Below are positions 16,146 to 25,827 of a DNA stretch of 57,451 nucleotides, one piece after another. The stretch is from Paenibacillus koleovorans NBRC 103111 (GTDB lineage: Bacteria > Bacillota > Bacilli > Paenibacillales > NBRC-103111). Location: the NCBI RefSeq assembly GCF_004000845.1, contig NZ_BIMA01000041.1, forward strand, positions 1 through 57,451, given 5' to 3'. A program made the position numbers and the translations under genes. The first letter of the stretch is position 1. The number at the start of each line of letters is the position of its first letter. The notes under the pieces were generated by a model that saw nothing but the letters and a program-made list of their open reading frames with translations, had not been told where the DNA came from and did not search any database.

Positions 16146-17125
16146 TCCGAAGCACCCTCGGCCCCGTCAAGCGAACCCCCAAAGACGGCGCCGGGCGGAA
16201 TCGTCATTCCCCGCCGCAGCTCCGAGACGTCCATCGCCTTCTTGCCCGCCGGCTGCACCCGCGTCAGCCGTAATGTGCCCGCGCCGGTCTGCACTTCAAT
16301 GCCGGCATCGGTCATCCGCAATACAGTGCCCGGTTCCACGCCTTCATCAGCTGCTTGACGCGGTTCCGACTGACCCGGCCGAAGGCTCGCCCATACTTTG
16401 AAGTTCGCGCCGTCGTAAGTCGTGAAGGCTCCGGGAAAAGGATTCAAGCCGCGAATCTGATTGAACAGCTCCAGCGCCGGTCGCTCCCAGCGGATCTGCT
16501 CATCCTCGCGGCTAATATTCGAGGCGTATGTAGCGTCCTCATTGCGCTGCGGCTCGGCTTGGAGCTCGCCTGCCAGCAGGGCGGGCAACGTCCGCTTCAG
16601 CAGCTCCGCCCCTTCGAGGCTCAGCTTCTCGAACAGCGAGCCGGTCGTGTCGTCCGGCGTAATCGGCAGCTCGACCCGGCTGATCATATCGCCGGTGTCC
16701 AGCCCTTCCGCCATGTACATAATCGTGACGCCCGTCACGGTCTCTCCGTTCATGACGGCATGGTGAATCGGCGCGCCTCCGCGGTACTTAGGCAGCAGCG
16801 AAGCGTGCACATTGATGCAGCCGTGGCGTGGCAACGCGAGCACCGACTTCGGCAGGATTTGCCCATAGGCGGCGGTCACGATCAGGTCGGGCTGCAGCGC
16901 AGCCAGCTCGGCGACGGCCGCCGGGGTCCGCAGCTTGAGCGGCTGCAGCACGGGGATTCCGTGCTGCAGCGCCTCCGCCTTGACCGGCGTCGGCGCCAGC
17001 TCGCGCTTGCGGCCTTTCGGCCGGTCCGGCTGGGTGACCACGCCGACGACGTTGTAGCCTTCGCGCAACAGCGTCTGTAAGGAAGGAACGGCGAAGTCCG
17101 GCGTTCCCATGAACACGATGTTCAT
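16142..17125 (-). CDS. fmt: Methionyl-tRNA formyltransferase
   Basis: A 327-residue enzyme that formylates initiator Met-tRNA using 10-formyl-THF. Visible: MNIVFMGTPDFAVPSLQTL, the NVHASLLPKYRGGAPIHHAV region with catalytic Asn and His, and the DTGDMI segment. The ATG at 17125 is chosen because GAGGAG at the end of def lies eight bases before it; an upstream GTG at 17134 abuts that site. It follows def by five bases, the usual def-fmt pairing. Confidence 0.96.
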   Translation of the reverse strand: MNIVFMGTPDFAVPSLQTLLREGYNVVGVVTQPDRPKGRKRELAPTPVKAEALQHGIPVLQPLKLRTPAAVAELAALQPDLIVTAAYGQILPKSVLALPRHGCINVHASLLPKYRGGAPIHHAVMNGETVTGVTIMYMAEGLDTGDMISRVELPITPDDTTGSLFEKLSLEGAELLKRTLPALLAGELQAEPQRNEDATYASNISREDEQIRWERPALELFNQIRGLNPFPGAFTTYDGANFKVWASLRPGQSEPRQAADEGVEPGTVLRMTDAGIEVQTGAGTLRLTRVQPAGKKAMDVSELRRGMTIPPGAVFGGSLDGAEGASE

Positions 17126-17130
17126 GCGAT

Positions 17131-17616
17131 TCACTCCTCGCCGTTTTCTTCCCGCTCGGTATTGCGGTATACGCTTTTCGCCAGATCGGTGTACAGCACG
17201 CCGTTCAGATGATCGACCTCATGCTGGAACGCGCGCGACAGCAATTCGGAGCCGGTGTATTCAACCGGGTCGCCGTTGCGGTCCTGGCCGCGGATCGTGA
17301 CGGTCATCGCGCGGCTCACATCGCCCTGGAGCCCGGGAATGCTGAGGCAGCCTTCCGGTCCGAACTGCTCGCCTTCTTTGTTCACGATCTCAGGATTGAT
17401 GATTTCAATGAGCCCGTTATCGTCGCCGACGTCTACAACGATAACCCGCTTCAGGATGCCGATCTGAGGGGCGGCCAACCCGACTCCCTCCGCCTCGTAC
17501 ATCGTATCCGCCATATCGTTCAGCAGCTTGTGCAGATTGGAATTGAACTTCGTGACCGGAACCGACTTCTCGCGAAGCACCGGATCGGGATCTTTGACGA
17601 TAATTTTAATGGCCAT
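17131..17616 (-). CDS. def: Peptide deformylase
   Basis: A 161-residue metallo-deformylase that removes the formyl group from nascent chains. All three motifs are intact: [18 protein letters not shown] with the metal-binding Cys, and QHEVDHLNG with two metal-binding His and catalytic Glu. It is close in length to classical bacterial Def. It lies 57 bases after priA and five before fmt. Confidence 0.97.
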   Translation of the reverse strand: MAIKIIVKDPDPVLREKSVPVTKFNSNLHKLLNDMADTMYEAEGVGLAAPQIGILKRVIVVDVGDDNGLIEIINPEIVNKEGEQFGPEGCLSIPGLQGDVSRAMTVTIRGQDRNGDPVEYTGSELLSRAFQHEVDHLNGVLYTDLAKSVYRNTEREENGEE

Positions 17617-17673
17617 ACGCTATCACTCCTTAAATAAATGCCTATTATAGAAGATGCAGATGCAAACAAATGA

Positions 17674-20268
17674 TTACATTAAAACTTGAGGATTTACGTC
17701 GACGCCGAGGATGATTTTGGACGTGCGGATTCGTTCCTCGAAGGCGTCAGAAGCCGCGCCGATCAAGCCTGCAGCGTCCAGATCCCCCCGATATTTTATC
17801 ATGCATTGGAATCGATATCTATCTTTGATCCTCGGGATCGGCGAAGCGATCGGGCCTAATAATTCAAATAATGTGCCGGGCTTATGCCGATCTGGTGATC
17901 GGGCCCACAGCTCCCGAAGCTTGGCCGCGAACGATTCGCCGAATTGGACGAGCAATTGAGCCTGCTCATGGGAGAACGTTACGAGGGCCAACTGGTTAAA
18001 AGGCGGATAGCCGCGCTCCCGACGCGACTCCAGCTCATCGGCGAGAAAGGAGCCGTAATCGTGTTTGCTCGCATGCCGAATGCTGTAATGCTCCGGTGTA
18101 TAAGTCTGGATATACACTTCGCCGGGCAGCTTGTGTCGGCCTGCGCGTCCCGCCACTTGGGTAAGCAGCTGGAACGTCTTCTCCGCCGCGCGGAAATCGG
18201 GCAGATTGAGCACCGTATCGGCTGCAATGACGCCAACCAAAGTGACATCCGGGAAGTCGAGCCCCTTCGCCACCATCTGCGTCCCTAGCAACACATCCGC
18301 CTGGCGGTTGCGGAAGCGGGTGAGCAGCTTCTCGTGCGACCCTTTCTCCGACGTCGTATCGACGTCCATCCGGATGACGCGGATGCCGGGGAACAGCTTG
18401 CCGAGCTCCTCTTCCACACGCTGGGTGCCCGTGCCGAAATAGCGGATATGCTCGCTCTCGCAAGAAGGGCATGTCCGCGGCTCAGACTCGCTGCGGCCGC
18501 AATAATGGCAGCGCATCGATCGAGACACCTGGTGATACGTCATGGCGATGTCGCAATGCGGGCATTGCACGACGAAGCCACAGGAACGGCACATCACGAA
18601 CGTCGAGTAGCCGCGGCGGTTCAGCAGCAACACGATCTGTTGTTCCTTGTGTAACCGATCTTCAATCGCTTTATACAGCTCGCGGCTGAACATCGAGCGG
18701 TTGCCGCCGCGCAGCTCCTCGCGCAAGTCGACGATGTGGACTTCGGGCAGCGGTCGCCCCTCCACCCGCGCATCCATGCGCAGCAGCGCGAAGGGCGGCC
18801 ATTCGGTGCCCAGCAGAGGAGCCCATGCGCCAGGCGATCCTTGTTCCAGGAACGCGCCTTCATATGGCTCGCCGGGATGCTGCGTCTTGTAGTAGCTCTC
18901 AAGCGAGGGCGTTGCAGAACCGAGCACTACGGCGGCGCCATGCCGTCTAGCCCTGGCTACGGCTACATCCCGTGCATGATACTTCGGGCTTTCCTCTTGT
19001 TTATAGGAAGATTCGTGCTCTTCATCTATTATGATCAGTCCGATCTTCGTGAACGGGGCGAATACGGCGGAACGAGCTCCGATCGCCACCCGCACTTGAC
19101 CCAAGCCGATTTTGCGCCACTCGTCGTAGCGCTCGCCGGTCGACAATCGGCTATGCAGGACGGCGACTTGATTGCCGAAGCGTCCCTTGAACCTCTCCAC
19201 CATCTGCGGGGTGAGCGAAATCTCGGGCACGAGCACGATCGCATCCTTGCCTTGATCCAGGCATTGGCGAATCGCCTGCATGTACACTTCCGTCTTGCCG
19301 CTGCCCGTCACGCCTTGGAGCAAATACACTTTGTGGGCATCGGCAGCAAGCGCATTGGACAGCGGCTCAAACACCGCTTGCTGCGTTGGCGTCAGCGGCA
19401 GCGGCGCCGTCGGCACGAAGCTGCGGCCGGCGTACGGATCGCGGAATACTTCCACCTCTTGAATGTCGAGCCAGCCTTTTTCATGCAAACTCTTGACGGT
19501 GCCGGCGCTAATCCCCAGCTTGGCGAGCAGATCGGCCAACCGGATCGGCTCCGGCGCTGCTTCGAAATGCCGCAGCACGTCGAGCTGCCGCTTGGCGGAA
19601 GCCCCCAGCGACGCCATCGCCTGCTGCAATTCGTCTCCGTCCAGTAGCGGCGAAACCGTTAGCGCCGTCTTCGTCCCCACCCGGTCCTTGACGGTCTGCT
19701 CCTCGGACAGCCGGCCTTGCGCGAGCAGCCGCTTGATGATAGGACCGTGAAGCGGAAATTTCTGCAGCAGCGTCTGGGTCTTCACTTGACCGCGGGAACG
19801 AACATAGTCGAGCACCGCCGACTCCTCGGGATCGGTCAGATCCATAGCGATCTCAAGGGAAGATTGCAACGGATCGTGTCCGGATTCGGACGCGCGATCT
19901 TCCGCACCCGCCTGTCCGATGCCGACCAGCTTCTCGTACTTCGCCTTGAGCGCGCCTGGAATCATCGCCTGCAGCGCCGTCACCTCGTGGCATATATACG
20001 CCCGGCTCATCCAACCTGCCAGTCCGACAAGCTCCGGTGTCAGCGGAGGCATGAGGTCGAGCACTTCGCCGATCGGCTTCAGCTTGGCGGGATTCGCGTC
20101 CGTGCGGTCGGACAGTCCGATGACGAAACCTTGAACCGTACGAGGTCCGAACGGCACGCCAACCCGGCAGCCGACCTGTACCCACTCACGCAGCTCATGA
20201 GGAACCGAATAATCGAACGGACGGTTCGTCTGCTTCGCAGGCACATCGACGATGACTTGCGCGTACAT
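17674..20268 (-). CDS. priA: Primosomal protein N' (replication restart helicase PriA)
   Basis: An 864-residue protein, longer than most PriA. The N-terminal DNA-binding domain (about 1-110) is followed by the helicase core with LLQGVTGSGKTEVYMQ (Walker A) and IIIDEEHESSYKQ (Walker B). Four CxxC-type pairs (CRSCG, CPHC, CHYCG, CPSC) form the zinc sites, and DVLLGTQMVAKGLDFPDVTLVG is motif V. The protein reloads DnaB at repaired forks. An insert of about 150 residues after the N-terminal domain carries a winged-helix-like segment. The ATG overlaps the coaBC stop (ATGA). Confidence 0.96.
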   Translation of the reverse strand: MYAQVIVDVPAKQTNRPFDYSVPHELREWVQVGCRVGVPFGPRTVQGFVIGLSDRTDANPAKLKPIGEVLDLMPPLTPELVGLAGWMSRAYICHEVTALQAMIPGALKAKYEKLVGIGQAGAEDRASESGHDPLQSSLEIAMDLTDPEESAVLDYVRSRGQVKTQTLLQKFPLHGPIIKRLLAQGRLSEEQTVKDRVGTKTALTVSPLLDGDELQQAMASLGASAKRQLDVLRHFEAAPEPIRLADLLAKLGISAGTVKSLHEKGWLDIQEVEVFRDPYAGRSFVPTAPLPLTPTQQAVFEPLSNALAADAHKVYLLQGVTGSGKTEVYMQAIRQCLDQGKDAIVLVPEISLTPQMVERFKGRFGNQVAVLHSRLSTGERYDEWRKIGLGQVRVAIGARSAVFAPFTKIGLIIIDEEHESSYKQEESPKYHARDVAVARARRHGAAVVLGSATPSLESYYKTQHPGEPYEGAFLEQGSPGAWAPLLGTEWPPFALLRMDARVEGRPLPEVHIVDLREELRGGNRSMFSRELYKAIEDRLHKEQQIVLLLNRRGYSTFVMCRSCGFVVQCPHCDIAMTYHQVSRSMRCHYCGRSESEPRTCPSCESEHIRYFGTGTQRVEEELGKLFPGIRVIRMDVDTTSEKGSHEKLLTRFRNRQADVLLGTQMVAKGLDFPDVTLVGVIAADTVLNLPDFRAAEKTFQLLTQVAGRAGRHKLPGEVYIQTYTPEHYSIRHASKHDYGSFLADELESRRERGYPPFNQLALVTFSHEQAQLLVQFGESFAAKLRELWARSPDRHKPGTLFELLGPIASPIPRIKDRYRFQCMIKYRGDLDAAGLIGAASDAFEERIRTSKIILGVDVNPQVLM

Positions 20269-21485
20269 CAGGCCTCACTCCCGCCCGACGCTTGCAGCCG
20301 CCCCGCCACCAGCTCCAGCAGCTTTTCGGCTACAGCCCGCTTGCCCATCATCGGCAACGCCTGCACCAACCCGTTCGCATCATAGATCCGCACCAAGTTC
20401 GTATCCGTCCCGAATCCCGCACCAGGTATGGTTACATCGTTCAGCACAAGCAAATCGCTTTTCTTGCGGCGCACTTTATCGAGCGCATGCTGCTCCCCAT
20501 CGTTCGTTTCCGCGGCAAAGCCGACCACCAGCTGACCCGCCCGTTTGTTTTCCCCGAGCCATTGCAAGATGTCCGGATTTTTCACGAGCTCGAGTGTCAA
20601 CGTCTCCGCCTTTTTCTTGATTTTGCGGTCCGCGGTTTCCGCCGGCCGATAATCGGCCACGGCAGCCGCTTTAATGAAGATGTCGGTGTGGCTGAAGCGC
20701 TCTTGTACGGCATGCAGCATATCCTTTGTAGAAACCACGCGCACTACCTCAACGCCTGTCGGCGGGTCGATGGCGGTTTTGGCGCTGACCAGCGTCACTT
20801 CCGCCCCCATGTCGCGAGCAGCCTCTGCGATCGCATAACCCATTTTGCCGGAGGAATCGTTCGTGATGTACCGCACCGGGTCGATCCGTTCGACGGTTCC
20901 ACCCGCCGTTACGAGAACGCGTCGGCCTCTCAGCGGCTGAGAGGGATGCAGCATCTGATCGATCACCAGCATGATTTCTTCCGGTTCGGCGAGCCTTCCC
21001 TTGCCCACGTATCCGCATGCGAGCTGTCCGACACCGGGCTCGACGAACCGCACGCCGCGTTCTAACAAGGTTTGCATATTCGCCTGAACGGCCGGATGCG
21101 TATACATGTGGACGTTCATCGCCGGCGCCACGAGGATCGGGGCGGTCGTCGCGAGCAGCGTCGTGCTCAGCATGTCGTCGGCTAGGCCGTGCGCCATCTT
21201 CGCCAGCATGTTCGCCGTTGCCGGCGCTACGACGACGAGGTCGGCCGAATCGGCCCAATCAATGTGCGAGACGACCGAGGCATCCTTCTCATCGAACGTA
21301 TCCACCATGACGTGATGCCGGGACAACGTCTGAAACGTCAGCGGAGCGACGAATTTGGTCGCCGATTCGGTCATGATGACACGCACCTCCGCCCCCTTCT
21401 GAGCCAGCTTGCTGCACAGCGCCGCCGCTTTATAACAAGCGATCCCTCCGGTTACGCCCAAGATGACCGTTTTCCCTTTCCACAT
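20268..21485 (-). CDS. coaBC: Bifunctional phosphopantothenoylcysteine decarboxylase/synthetase
   Basis: A 405-residue coenzyme A biosynthesis enzyme. The CoaC flavoprotein half (about 1-180) has ILGVTGGIACYKAA, a catalytic His region (VVSHIDWADSADLVVVAPAT) and PAMNVHMY. The CoaB synthetase half (about 185-405) has LVTAGGTVERIDPVRYITN and the NDVTIPGAGFGTDTN loop. The start at 21485 has AGAAGGGGGC upstream; a longer reading frame runs into the rpoZ terminator hairpin and is rejected. It is coupled to priA. Confidence 0.95.
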   Translation of the reverse strand: MWKGKTVILGVTGGIACYKAAALCSKLAQKGAEVRVIMTESATKFVAPLTFQTLSRHHVMVDTFDEKDASVVSHIDWADSADLVVVAPATANMLAKMAHGLADDMLSTTLLATTAPILVAPAMNVHMYTHPAVQANMQTLLERGVRFVEPGVGQLACGYVGKGRLAEPEEIMLVIDQMLHPSQPLRGRRVLVTAGGTVERIDPVRYITNDSSGKMGYAIAEAARDMGAEVTLVSAKTAIDPPTGVEVVRVVSTKDMLHAVQERFSHTDIFIKAAAVADYRPAETADRKIKKKAETLTLELVKNPDILQWLGENKRAGQLVVGFAAETNDGEQHALDKVRRKKSDLLVLNDVTIPGAGFGTDTNLVRIYDANGLVQALPMMGKRAVAEKLLELVAGRLQASGGSEA

Positions 21486-21510
21486 CCAAGTAGCCCCCTT
21501 CTTTTGCGAG

Positions 21511-21540
21511 AAAAAAATAACAACCTTGCGCAGGTTGTTG
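21511..21540 (-). terminator. Terminator or attenuator between rpoZ and coaBC
   Basis: Minus strand: AACAACCT, 5-base loop, AGGTTGTT, then ATTTTTTT. It sits inside the array, so it should reduce read-through from gmk-rpoZ into coaBC. Confidence 0.75.
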
Positions 21541-21563
21541 AGTTTCGGCAATCTTTGAACTTT

Positions 21564-21779
21564 CTACTTGGCTACGTCCTTAACGATGACGGCTTCCACT
21601 TGAACGAGGTCGCCGTAAATTTCTTCGAGCGCGACACCGACTTGCTTGTGGGCTTTCGGATCGCGCAGATCCGACTTCGCTCCGTCCCGCAATACGCGGG
21701 CGCGTTTGGCGGCGGCTACGACGAGCGAGTATTTGCTGTCGACCTTGTTGATCAACAAATCAATTGAAGGATATAACAT
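21564..21779 (-). CDS. rpoZ: DNA-directed RNA polymerase subunit omega
   Basis: A 71-residue omega subunit starting MLYPSIDLLINKVDSKYSLVVAAAKRAR, with the conserved HKQVGVALEEI segment. It helps fold and assemble the beta-prime subunit. It lies three bases after gmk, the standard pairing in Bacillota, and is followed by the hairpin terminator at 21511-21540. Confidence 0.95.
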   Translation of the reverse strand: MLYPSIDLLINKVDSKYSLVVAAAKRARVLRDGAKSDLRDPKAHKQVGVALEEIYGDLVQVEAVIVKDVAK

Positions 21780-21782
21780 GGG

Positions 21783-22418
21783 TCAATGCACCTCTTCCAT
21801 CCATTTTTGAATCCTCGGCAGCACGCGCTCCCGCCGACAATGCTCAGCGATCAGGATCGCCTGAATGCGCTGGCAAGCCAGCTCCACTTGGTCATTCACA
21901 ACCGCATAATCGTACTGCTCCATCAAGCGAATTTCGTCCACCGCGACCGTCATCCGATTGCGGATCGATTCTTCCGACTCCGTGCCGCGTCCGACGATGC
22001 GACTCTCCAGCTCCGTAAGCGAAGGCGGGGTTAAGAAAATAAATACGCCCTCCGGGAACTTCTCTTTCACCTTCAGGGCCCCTTGCACTTCTATTTCTAA
22101 TATAATATCTTTGCCTTCATTCAATGTCTGTTCTACGAAGCTCCGCGGGGTTCCGTAATAATTGCCTACGTATTCCGCCCATTCCAGCAGTTCATCCCGC
22201 TCGATCATCGAACGGAACTGCTCCTTCGTCTTGAAAAAATAGTTCACGCCGTCTATTTCACCGGCTCTAGCCGCTCTCGTTGTAGCCGATACCGAATAGA
22301 CAAGATCCGGGGCGCATTTCCGCAAAGCGGCGCATACGGTCCCTTTCCCCACGCCGGACGGGCCGGACAGAACGATCAGGAGGCCTCTATCCGTACCGGG
22401 CCGAACACTATTCGTCAT
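21783..22418 (-). CDS. gmk: Guanylate kinase
   Basis: A 211-residue enzyme that converts GMP to GDP. P-loop [18 protein letters not shown]-binding [21 protein letters not shown] and [13 protein letters not shown] are all present. The ATG at 22418 is favoured because AAGGA in the end of remA lies at proper distance; the ATG at 22427 is too close to it. It overlaps remA by 11 bases, implying coupling. Confidence 0.96.
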   Translation of the reverse strand: MTNSVRPGTDRGLLIVLSGPSGVGKGTVCAALRKCAPDLVYSVSATTRAARAGEIDGVNYFFKTKEQFRSMIERDELLEWAEYVGNYYGTPRSFVEQTLNEGKDIILEIEVQGALKVKEKFPEGVFIFLTPPSLTELESRIVGRGTESEESIRNRMTVAVDEIRLMEQYDYAVVNDQVELACQRIQAILIAEHCRRERVLPRIQKWMEEVH

Positions 22419-22671
22419 GATCTTCATCCTTATTGTTCGTTAAGCGATGGGCCACCGTCTCCGGTTGAACGGCCGACAGAATGACATGGTCGCTATCCGT
22501 AATGATGACGGCGCGAGTCCGTCTGCCATAAGTGGCGTCGATCAGCATGTGCCGGTCGCGTGCTTCTTGGATGATCCGCTTGATCGGGGCCGATTCGGGA
22601 CTGACAATAGAGATGATCCGATTCGCCGAAACAATGTTGCCAAACCCGATATTGATTAATTTAATGGCCAT
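22408..22671 (-). CDS. remA: Extracellular matrix regulator RemA (YlzA, DUF370)
   Basis: An 87-residue DNA-binding protein starting [27 protein letters not shown], with [23 protein letters not shown], matching B. subtilis RemA, which activates biofilm-matrix and osmoprotection operons. AGGAGGGCACTA precedes the ATG at 22671; a longer in-frame extension is rejected. The C-terminal tail NNKDEDHDE is acidic. Confidence 0.95.
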   Translation of the reverse strand: MAIKLINIGFGNIVSANRIISIVSPESAPIKRIIQEARDRHMLIDATYGRRTRAVIITDSDHVILSAVQPETVAHRLTNNKDEDHDE

Positions 22672-22750
22672 TAGTGCCCTCCTAGATCCTTTTCCCCCAA
22701 GTGTAAAGCGAGGCATGAAAAAAAGATTACGTTCCTGTTCGGGGGGAACC

Positions 22751-22779
22751 CCTATAATCAAACAACCGGAAGTTGGCAA
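22751..22779 (-). promoter_or_regulatory. Candidate promoter of remA-gmk-rpoZ
   Basis: Minus strand: TTGCCA, 17 bases, TATAGG, about 80 bases upstream of remA. It lies within the roughly 200-base gap after yicC. Confidence 0.45.
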
Positions 22780-22876
22780 ACTTATACAGCCTTGCACTAT
22801 TGTTGCCGTTTCCCGGGTTGCTCATACCCGATTCGAAATGCAGGCGAAACCTGCTCCAGTTGTCCTTCCGCCGCGG

Positions 22877-23779
22877 TTACTCGATATTCTGCGCCTGTTC
22901 GCGCATCTTCTCTAGCTCAGCCTTCATGTCGACGACGGCGTTCACAATATCCGACCGATTCGATTTGGATCCGATCGTATTCACTTCGCGGTTCATCTCT
23001 TGGATATAAAAATCAAGCTTTCGTCCGATCGGCTCGTCCGCCTCTAGCAGCTTGGCCGTCTGCTGCAGATGGCTGGCAAGCCGCTGAAGCTCCTCGCTGA
23101 TGTCGGCTCGCTCCGCGAGAAGAGCAACCTCCATGGCAATCCGATTGTCCGCAAGCGGGCTATCGGCAGCCGTCTCGCCCAGCAAATCGCGGATGCGCTG
23201 GCGCAGCTTGATCCGAAGCTCCTCCGAAACGGCATCAGCCGATTGGCGAATCTCTTCGAGCATACGTTCCATCGCACCGAGTCGCGATAAGACGTCTTGT
23301 GCGAGATTCGCACCCTCGGCTTCGCGCACGGCTATAAGACGCCGAACCGCCTGGGCGGTCAAATCGATCAGCGTCTCCTGTACAGTCTCGTCAGCCGCGG
23401 AATCTCGAGAATCGCTAAGCGTCACAAGATCCGGCAGTTTAATCAAGTCTTGAAGCGTCAGCTTGTCCGGACCCGGAAGCGAGAAACGCGCTCTCAGCTG
23501 TTTGGCTGCCGCCATATACCCTTCGGCAAGCGCCCAGTCCACTTGAACGGTTCTGGCCGATGTCCCGTCAAACTCGCACGTGACGAACGCATCGACCCTT
23601 CCGCGCTTCACAGCCGCCAGGACCGTACGACGAACGCCGTCTTCCCATAGGAGCCACTCGCGAGGAAGCCGAACATTCGCCTCGGCGTAGCGATTATTGA
23701 CGGACTTCAGCTCCACCTGTATGCGAAGCCCGCCGGCATGGCCTTCCGCCATCCCGTAGCCGGTCATGCTGCGAATCAT
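22877..23779 (-). CDS. yicC: YicC/YloC family endoribonuclease
   Basis: A 300-residue protein with the N-terminal signature MIRSMTGYGMAEGHAGG and the C-terminal DUF1732 signature GRKLDFYIQEMNREVNTIGSKSN. The E. coli homologue is a ribonuclease that acts in RNA turnover. It is followed by the remA operon, as yloC is in B. subtilis. The promoter is at 23802-23830. Confidence 0.93.
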   Translation of the reverse strand: MIRSMTGYGMAEGHAGGLRIQVELKSVNNRYAEANVRLPREWLLWEDGVRRTVLAAVKRGRVDAFVTCEFDGTSARTVQVDWALAEGYMAAAKQLRARFSLPGPDKLTLQDLIKLPDLVTLSDSRDSAADETVQETLIDLTAQAVRRLIAVREAEGANLAQDVLSRLGAMERMLEEIRQSADAVSEELRIKLRQRIRDLLGETAADSPLADNRIAMEVALLAERADISEELQRLASHLQQTAKLLEADEPIGRKLDFYIQEMNREVNTIGSKSNRSDIVNAVVDMKAELEKMREQAQNIE

Positions 23780-23801
23780 TGGGCATCACATCCATTACCC
23801 T

Positions 23802-23830
23802 ATTCTAATTGATTTTACAAACCCGTACAA
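23802..23830 (-). promoter_or_regulatory. Promoter of yicC
   Basis: Minus strand: TTGTAC, 17 bases, TAGAAT, about 25 bases before the start codon. Confidence 0.55.
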
Positions 23831-23881
23831 GTACAATTCAACCTGCGGCCGGTACACCCTTCATCCCTTACGGGAAGCGGC

Positions 23882-25774
23882 TCATCGCCGGGCCAAATCG
23901 GCCACGCGAGCGAGCTGTCCCGTCTTCTCCCAGACGTAGTTCGTCAAGTCGACGCACATGCCGTAGAAGTGCATCGGCGTCATCAGGTAGATGCCCTTGA
24001 ACAGCGGCAGGGCGACGTCCAGCAGCTCCTTCATCATCTCGTTGCCTCGGGCTCGACCTTCGGGTCCGCTCAGCCCCGCCATCCGGCCTCGCACCTCATC
24101 GGAGAGCACGATGCCAGGCACTTCATTATGGAGGAACTCGGCGTTATTGCCGCTCACGAGCGGCATGAAGCCGAGGAAGATCGGCACGTTCAAATGTTTC
24201 GTGGACTCGTGAATCCGTTCAATCAATCGCGCATCGTAGACAGGCTGCGTCATGATGTAGTCGGCGCCGGCCTCGATCTTCTTCTCCAGCCGCTGAACCG
24301 CCTTGTCCAGATGCTTCACGTTCGGGTTGAAAGCCGCGCCTACGACGAAGCTGGACTTCTGCTTGAGCGGCTTGCCCGAGAACGCCATCCCTTCGTTCAG
24401 CTGCTTGATCAGCCGGATCATCTCGAACGAAGTCATGTCGTACACCGAGCTGGCTCCCGGCTGGTCGCCGAACTTCGACGGGTCGCCTGTAATAACGAGC
24501 ACATGGTTCATGCCTACCGCGTGCAGCCCCATCAGATGCGACTGGGTGCCGATCATATTGCGGTCGCGGCAAGCGATGTGAAGCAGCGGCCGCATGCCGA
24601 ACCGTTCCTTGACCAGCATGCCCAGCGGCAGGTTGCTCATCCGGGTCATCGCGACGGCATTGTCCGCCATCGTGATGAAATCGACATGCGCATTGCGCAG
24701 CGCTTCAGCGCCTTCCATGAAGCGCGTGATGTCGAGATCGCGCGGCGTGTCCCACTCCACCATCACCGTGTGGCGCTCGCGCACCATCTCCAGCAGCGAA
24801 GGCTCGTCCGCCGCAGCTTCAGGGGCGACCGCCTTCGGCTTCGCCGCCACCTCTACGGCGACCGTCGGGCGCACTTCAGCCGCAGCCTCGCTCACTGTGT
24901 CGGGGGTAAAGCTCTGCAACGCTCCGGCAATCGCCGCGATATGCTCCGGCGTCGTGCCGCAGCAGCCCCCGATGATCCGCGCGCCGAGCGCCGCGAATTT
25001 CAAAGCGTTCTCCGCGAAGTATTCAGGCGTCGACCCGTATACATATTGACCGTCTACATAGCTTGGCAGACCTGCATTCGGGAACACCGACAACGGCAGC
25101 CCGATGCCGGCCGGAAGTTGCTCCAAGTTGCGCGCCACGCCGTTCGGTCCGCTATGGCAGTTGAACCCGATCGCGGCGGCTCCCGCCTCCCGCAAGCGAA
25201 GGAACGCATCCGCGTACAGGATTCCGTCGCGCGTCCCGCCGCTGCTCTCGGAGGCGAACTGGCAGATGACCGGGAGCGAGCCGTCCAGCTGAAGGACCGT
25301 CTGCAGCGCAATCTCCATCTCCTCAAGCTCATAAAACGTCTCCAGCAGGATGCCGTCCACACCGGCTTCCAGCAGCCCTTCCAGCTGCTCGCGGAATTGC
25401 TCCTGCAACAGCTTGCCCGGGATCGTCCGCCTGCCCCCGCCGCGAATCGAACCGATCGCGCCGACGACGTAAGCGTCCGCTCCGACGGCTTGGCGGGCGA
25501 TCGCCGCCCCCGCCCGATTGATCGCCTTCACTTCGTGCTCGAGGCCGAACTTGGACAGCTTCTCGCGATTCGCCGAGAACGTGTTCGTCTCGATCACGCG
25601 CGCGCCGGCATCGTAATAACGTCTATGCACACCGGATATCGCCTCCGGGTTCAGCAAGTTGAACTCCTCGTAGGAAGCCCCGACCGTGAAGCCGAGCTGG
25701 TACAAATACGTCCCCATCGCGCCGTCGCCTGCAAGCACGCGATTCGAAAGCGCGGTTTTGAACTCCATTTTCAT
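23882..25774 (-). CDS. Bifunctional homocysteine S-methyltransferase / methylenetetrahydrofolate reductase (YitJ type)
   Basis: A 630-residue fusion. The N-terminal homocysteine methyltransferase barrel (about 1-300) starts LAGDGAMGTYLYQLG and carries a zinc-ligand Cys in GFNCHSGP and the Cys pair in IIGGCCGTTPEH. An alanine/valine-rich linker (about 305-345) leads to the MTHFR half (about 350-630) with VEWDTPRD, MADNAVAMTRMSN and the FAD-binding region HVLVITGDPSKFG. It makes methyl-THF and methylates homocysteine to methionine. Start chosen at 25774 after GGTGGG. No S-box riboswitch is seen upstream; it follows dapF by 53 bases and is probably co-transcribed. B. subtilis yitJ lies elsewhere. 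Confidence 0.92.
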   Translation of the reverse strand: MKMEFKTALSNRVLAGDGAMGTYLYQLGFTVGASYEEFNLLNPEAISGVHRRYYDAGARVIETNTFSANREKLSKFGLEHEVKAINRAGAAIARQAVGADAYVVGAIGSIRGGGRRTIPGKLLQEQFREQLEGLLEAGVDGILLETFYELEEMEIALQTVLQLDGSLPVICQFASESSGGTRDGILYADAFLRLREAGAAAIGFNCHSGPNGVARNLEQLPAGIGLPLSVFPNAGLPSYVDGQYVYGSTPEYFAENALKFAALGARIIGGCCGTTPEHIAAIAGALQSFTPDTVSEAAAEVRPTVAVEVAAKPKAVAPEAAADEPSLLEMVRERHTVMVEWDTPRDLDITRFMEGAEALRNAHVDFITMADNAVAMTRMSNLPLGMLVKERFGMRPLLHIACRDRNMIGTQSHLMGLHAVGMNHVLVITGDPSKFGDQPGASSVYDMTSFEMIRLIKQLNEGMAFSGKPLKQKSSFVVGAAFNPNVKHLDKAVQRLEKKIEAGADYIMTQPVYDARLIERIHESTKHLNVPIFLGFMPLVSGNNAEFLHNEVPGIVLSDEVRGRMAGLSGPEGRARGNEMMKELLDVALPLFKGIYLMTPMHFYGMCVDLTNYVWEKTGQLARVADLARR

Positions 25775-25827
25775 ATCCGGTCCCACCATTCTATATCTAA
25801 ACTCGCAAATGTCCGTTCCCAAATTCC

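Noticed and set aside
25775-25827. S-box riboswitch upstream of the YitJ-type gene
   Set aside because: Only 53 bases separate it from dapF, too short for an S-box, and no such motifs are present.
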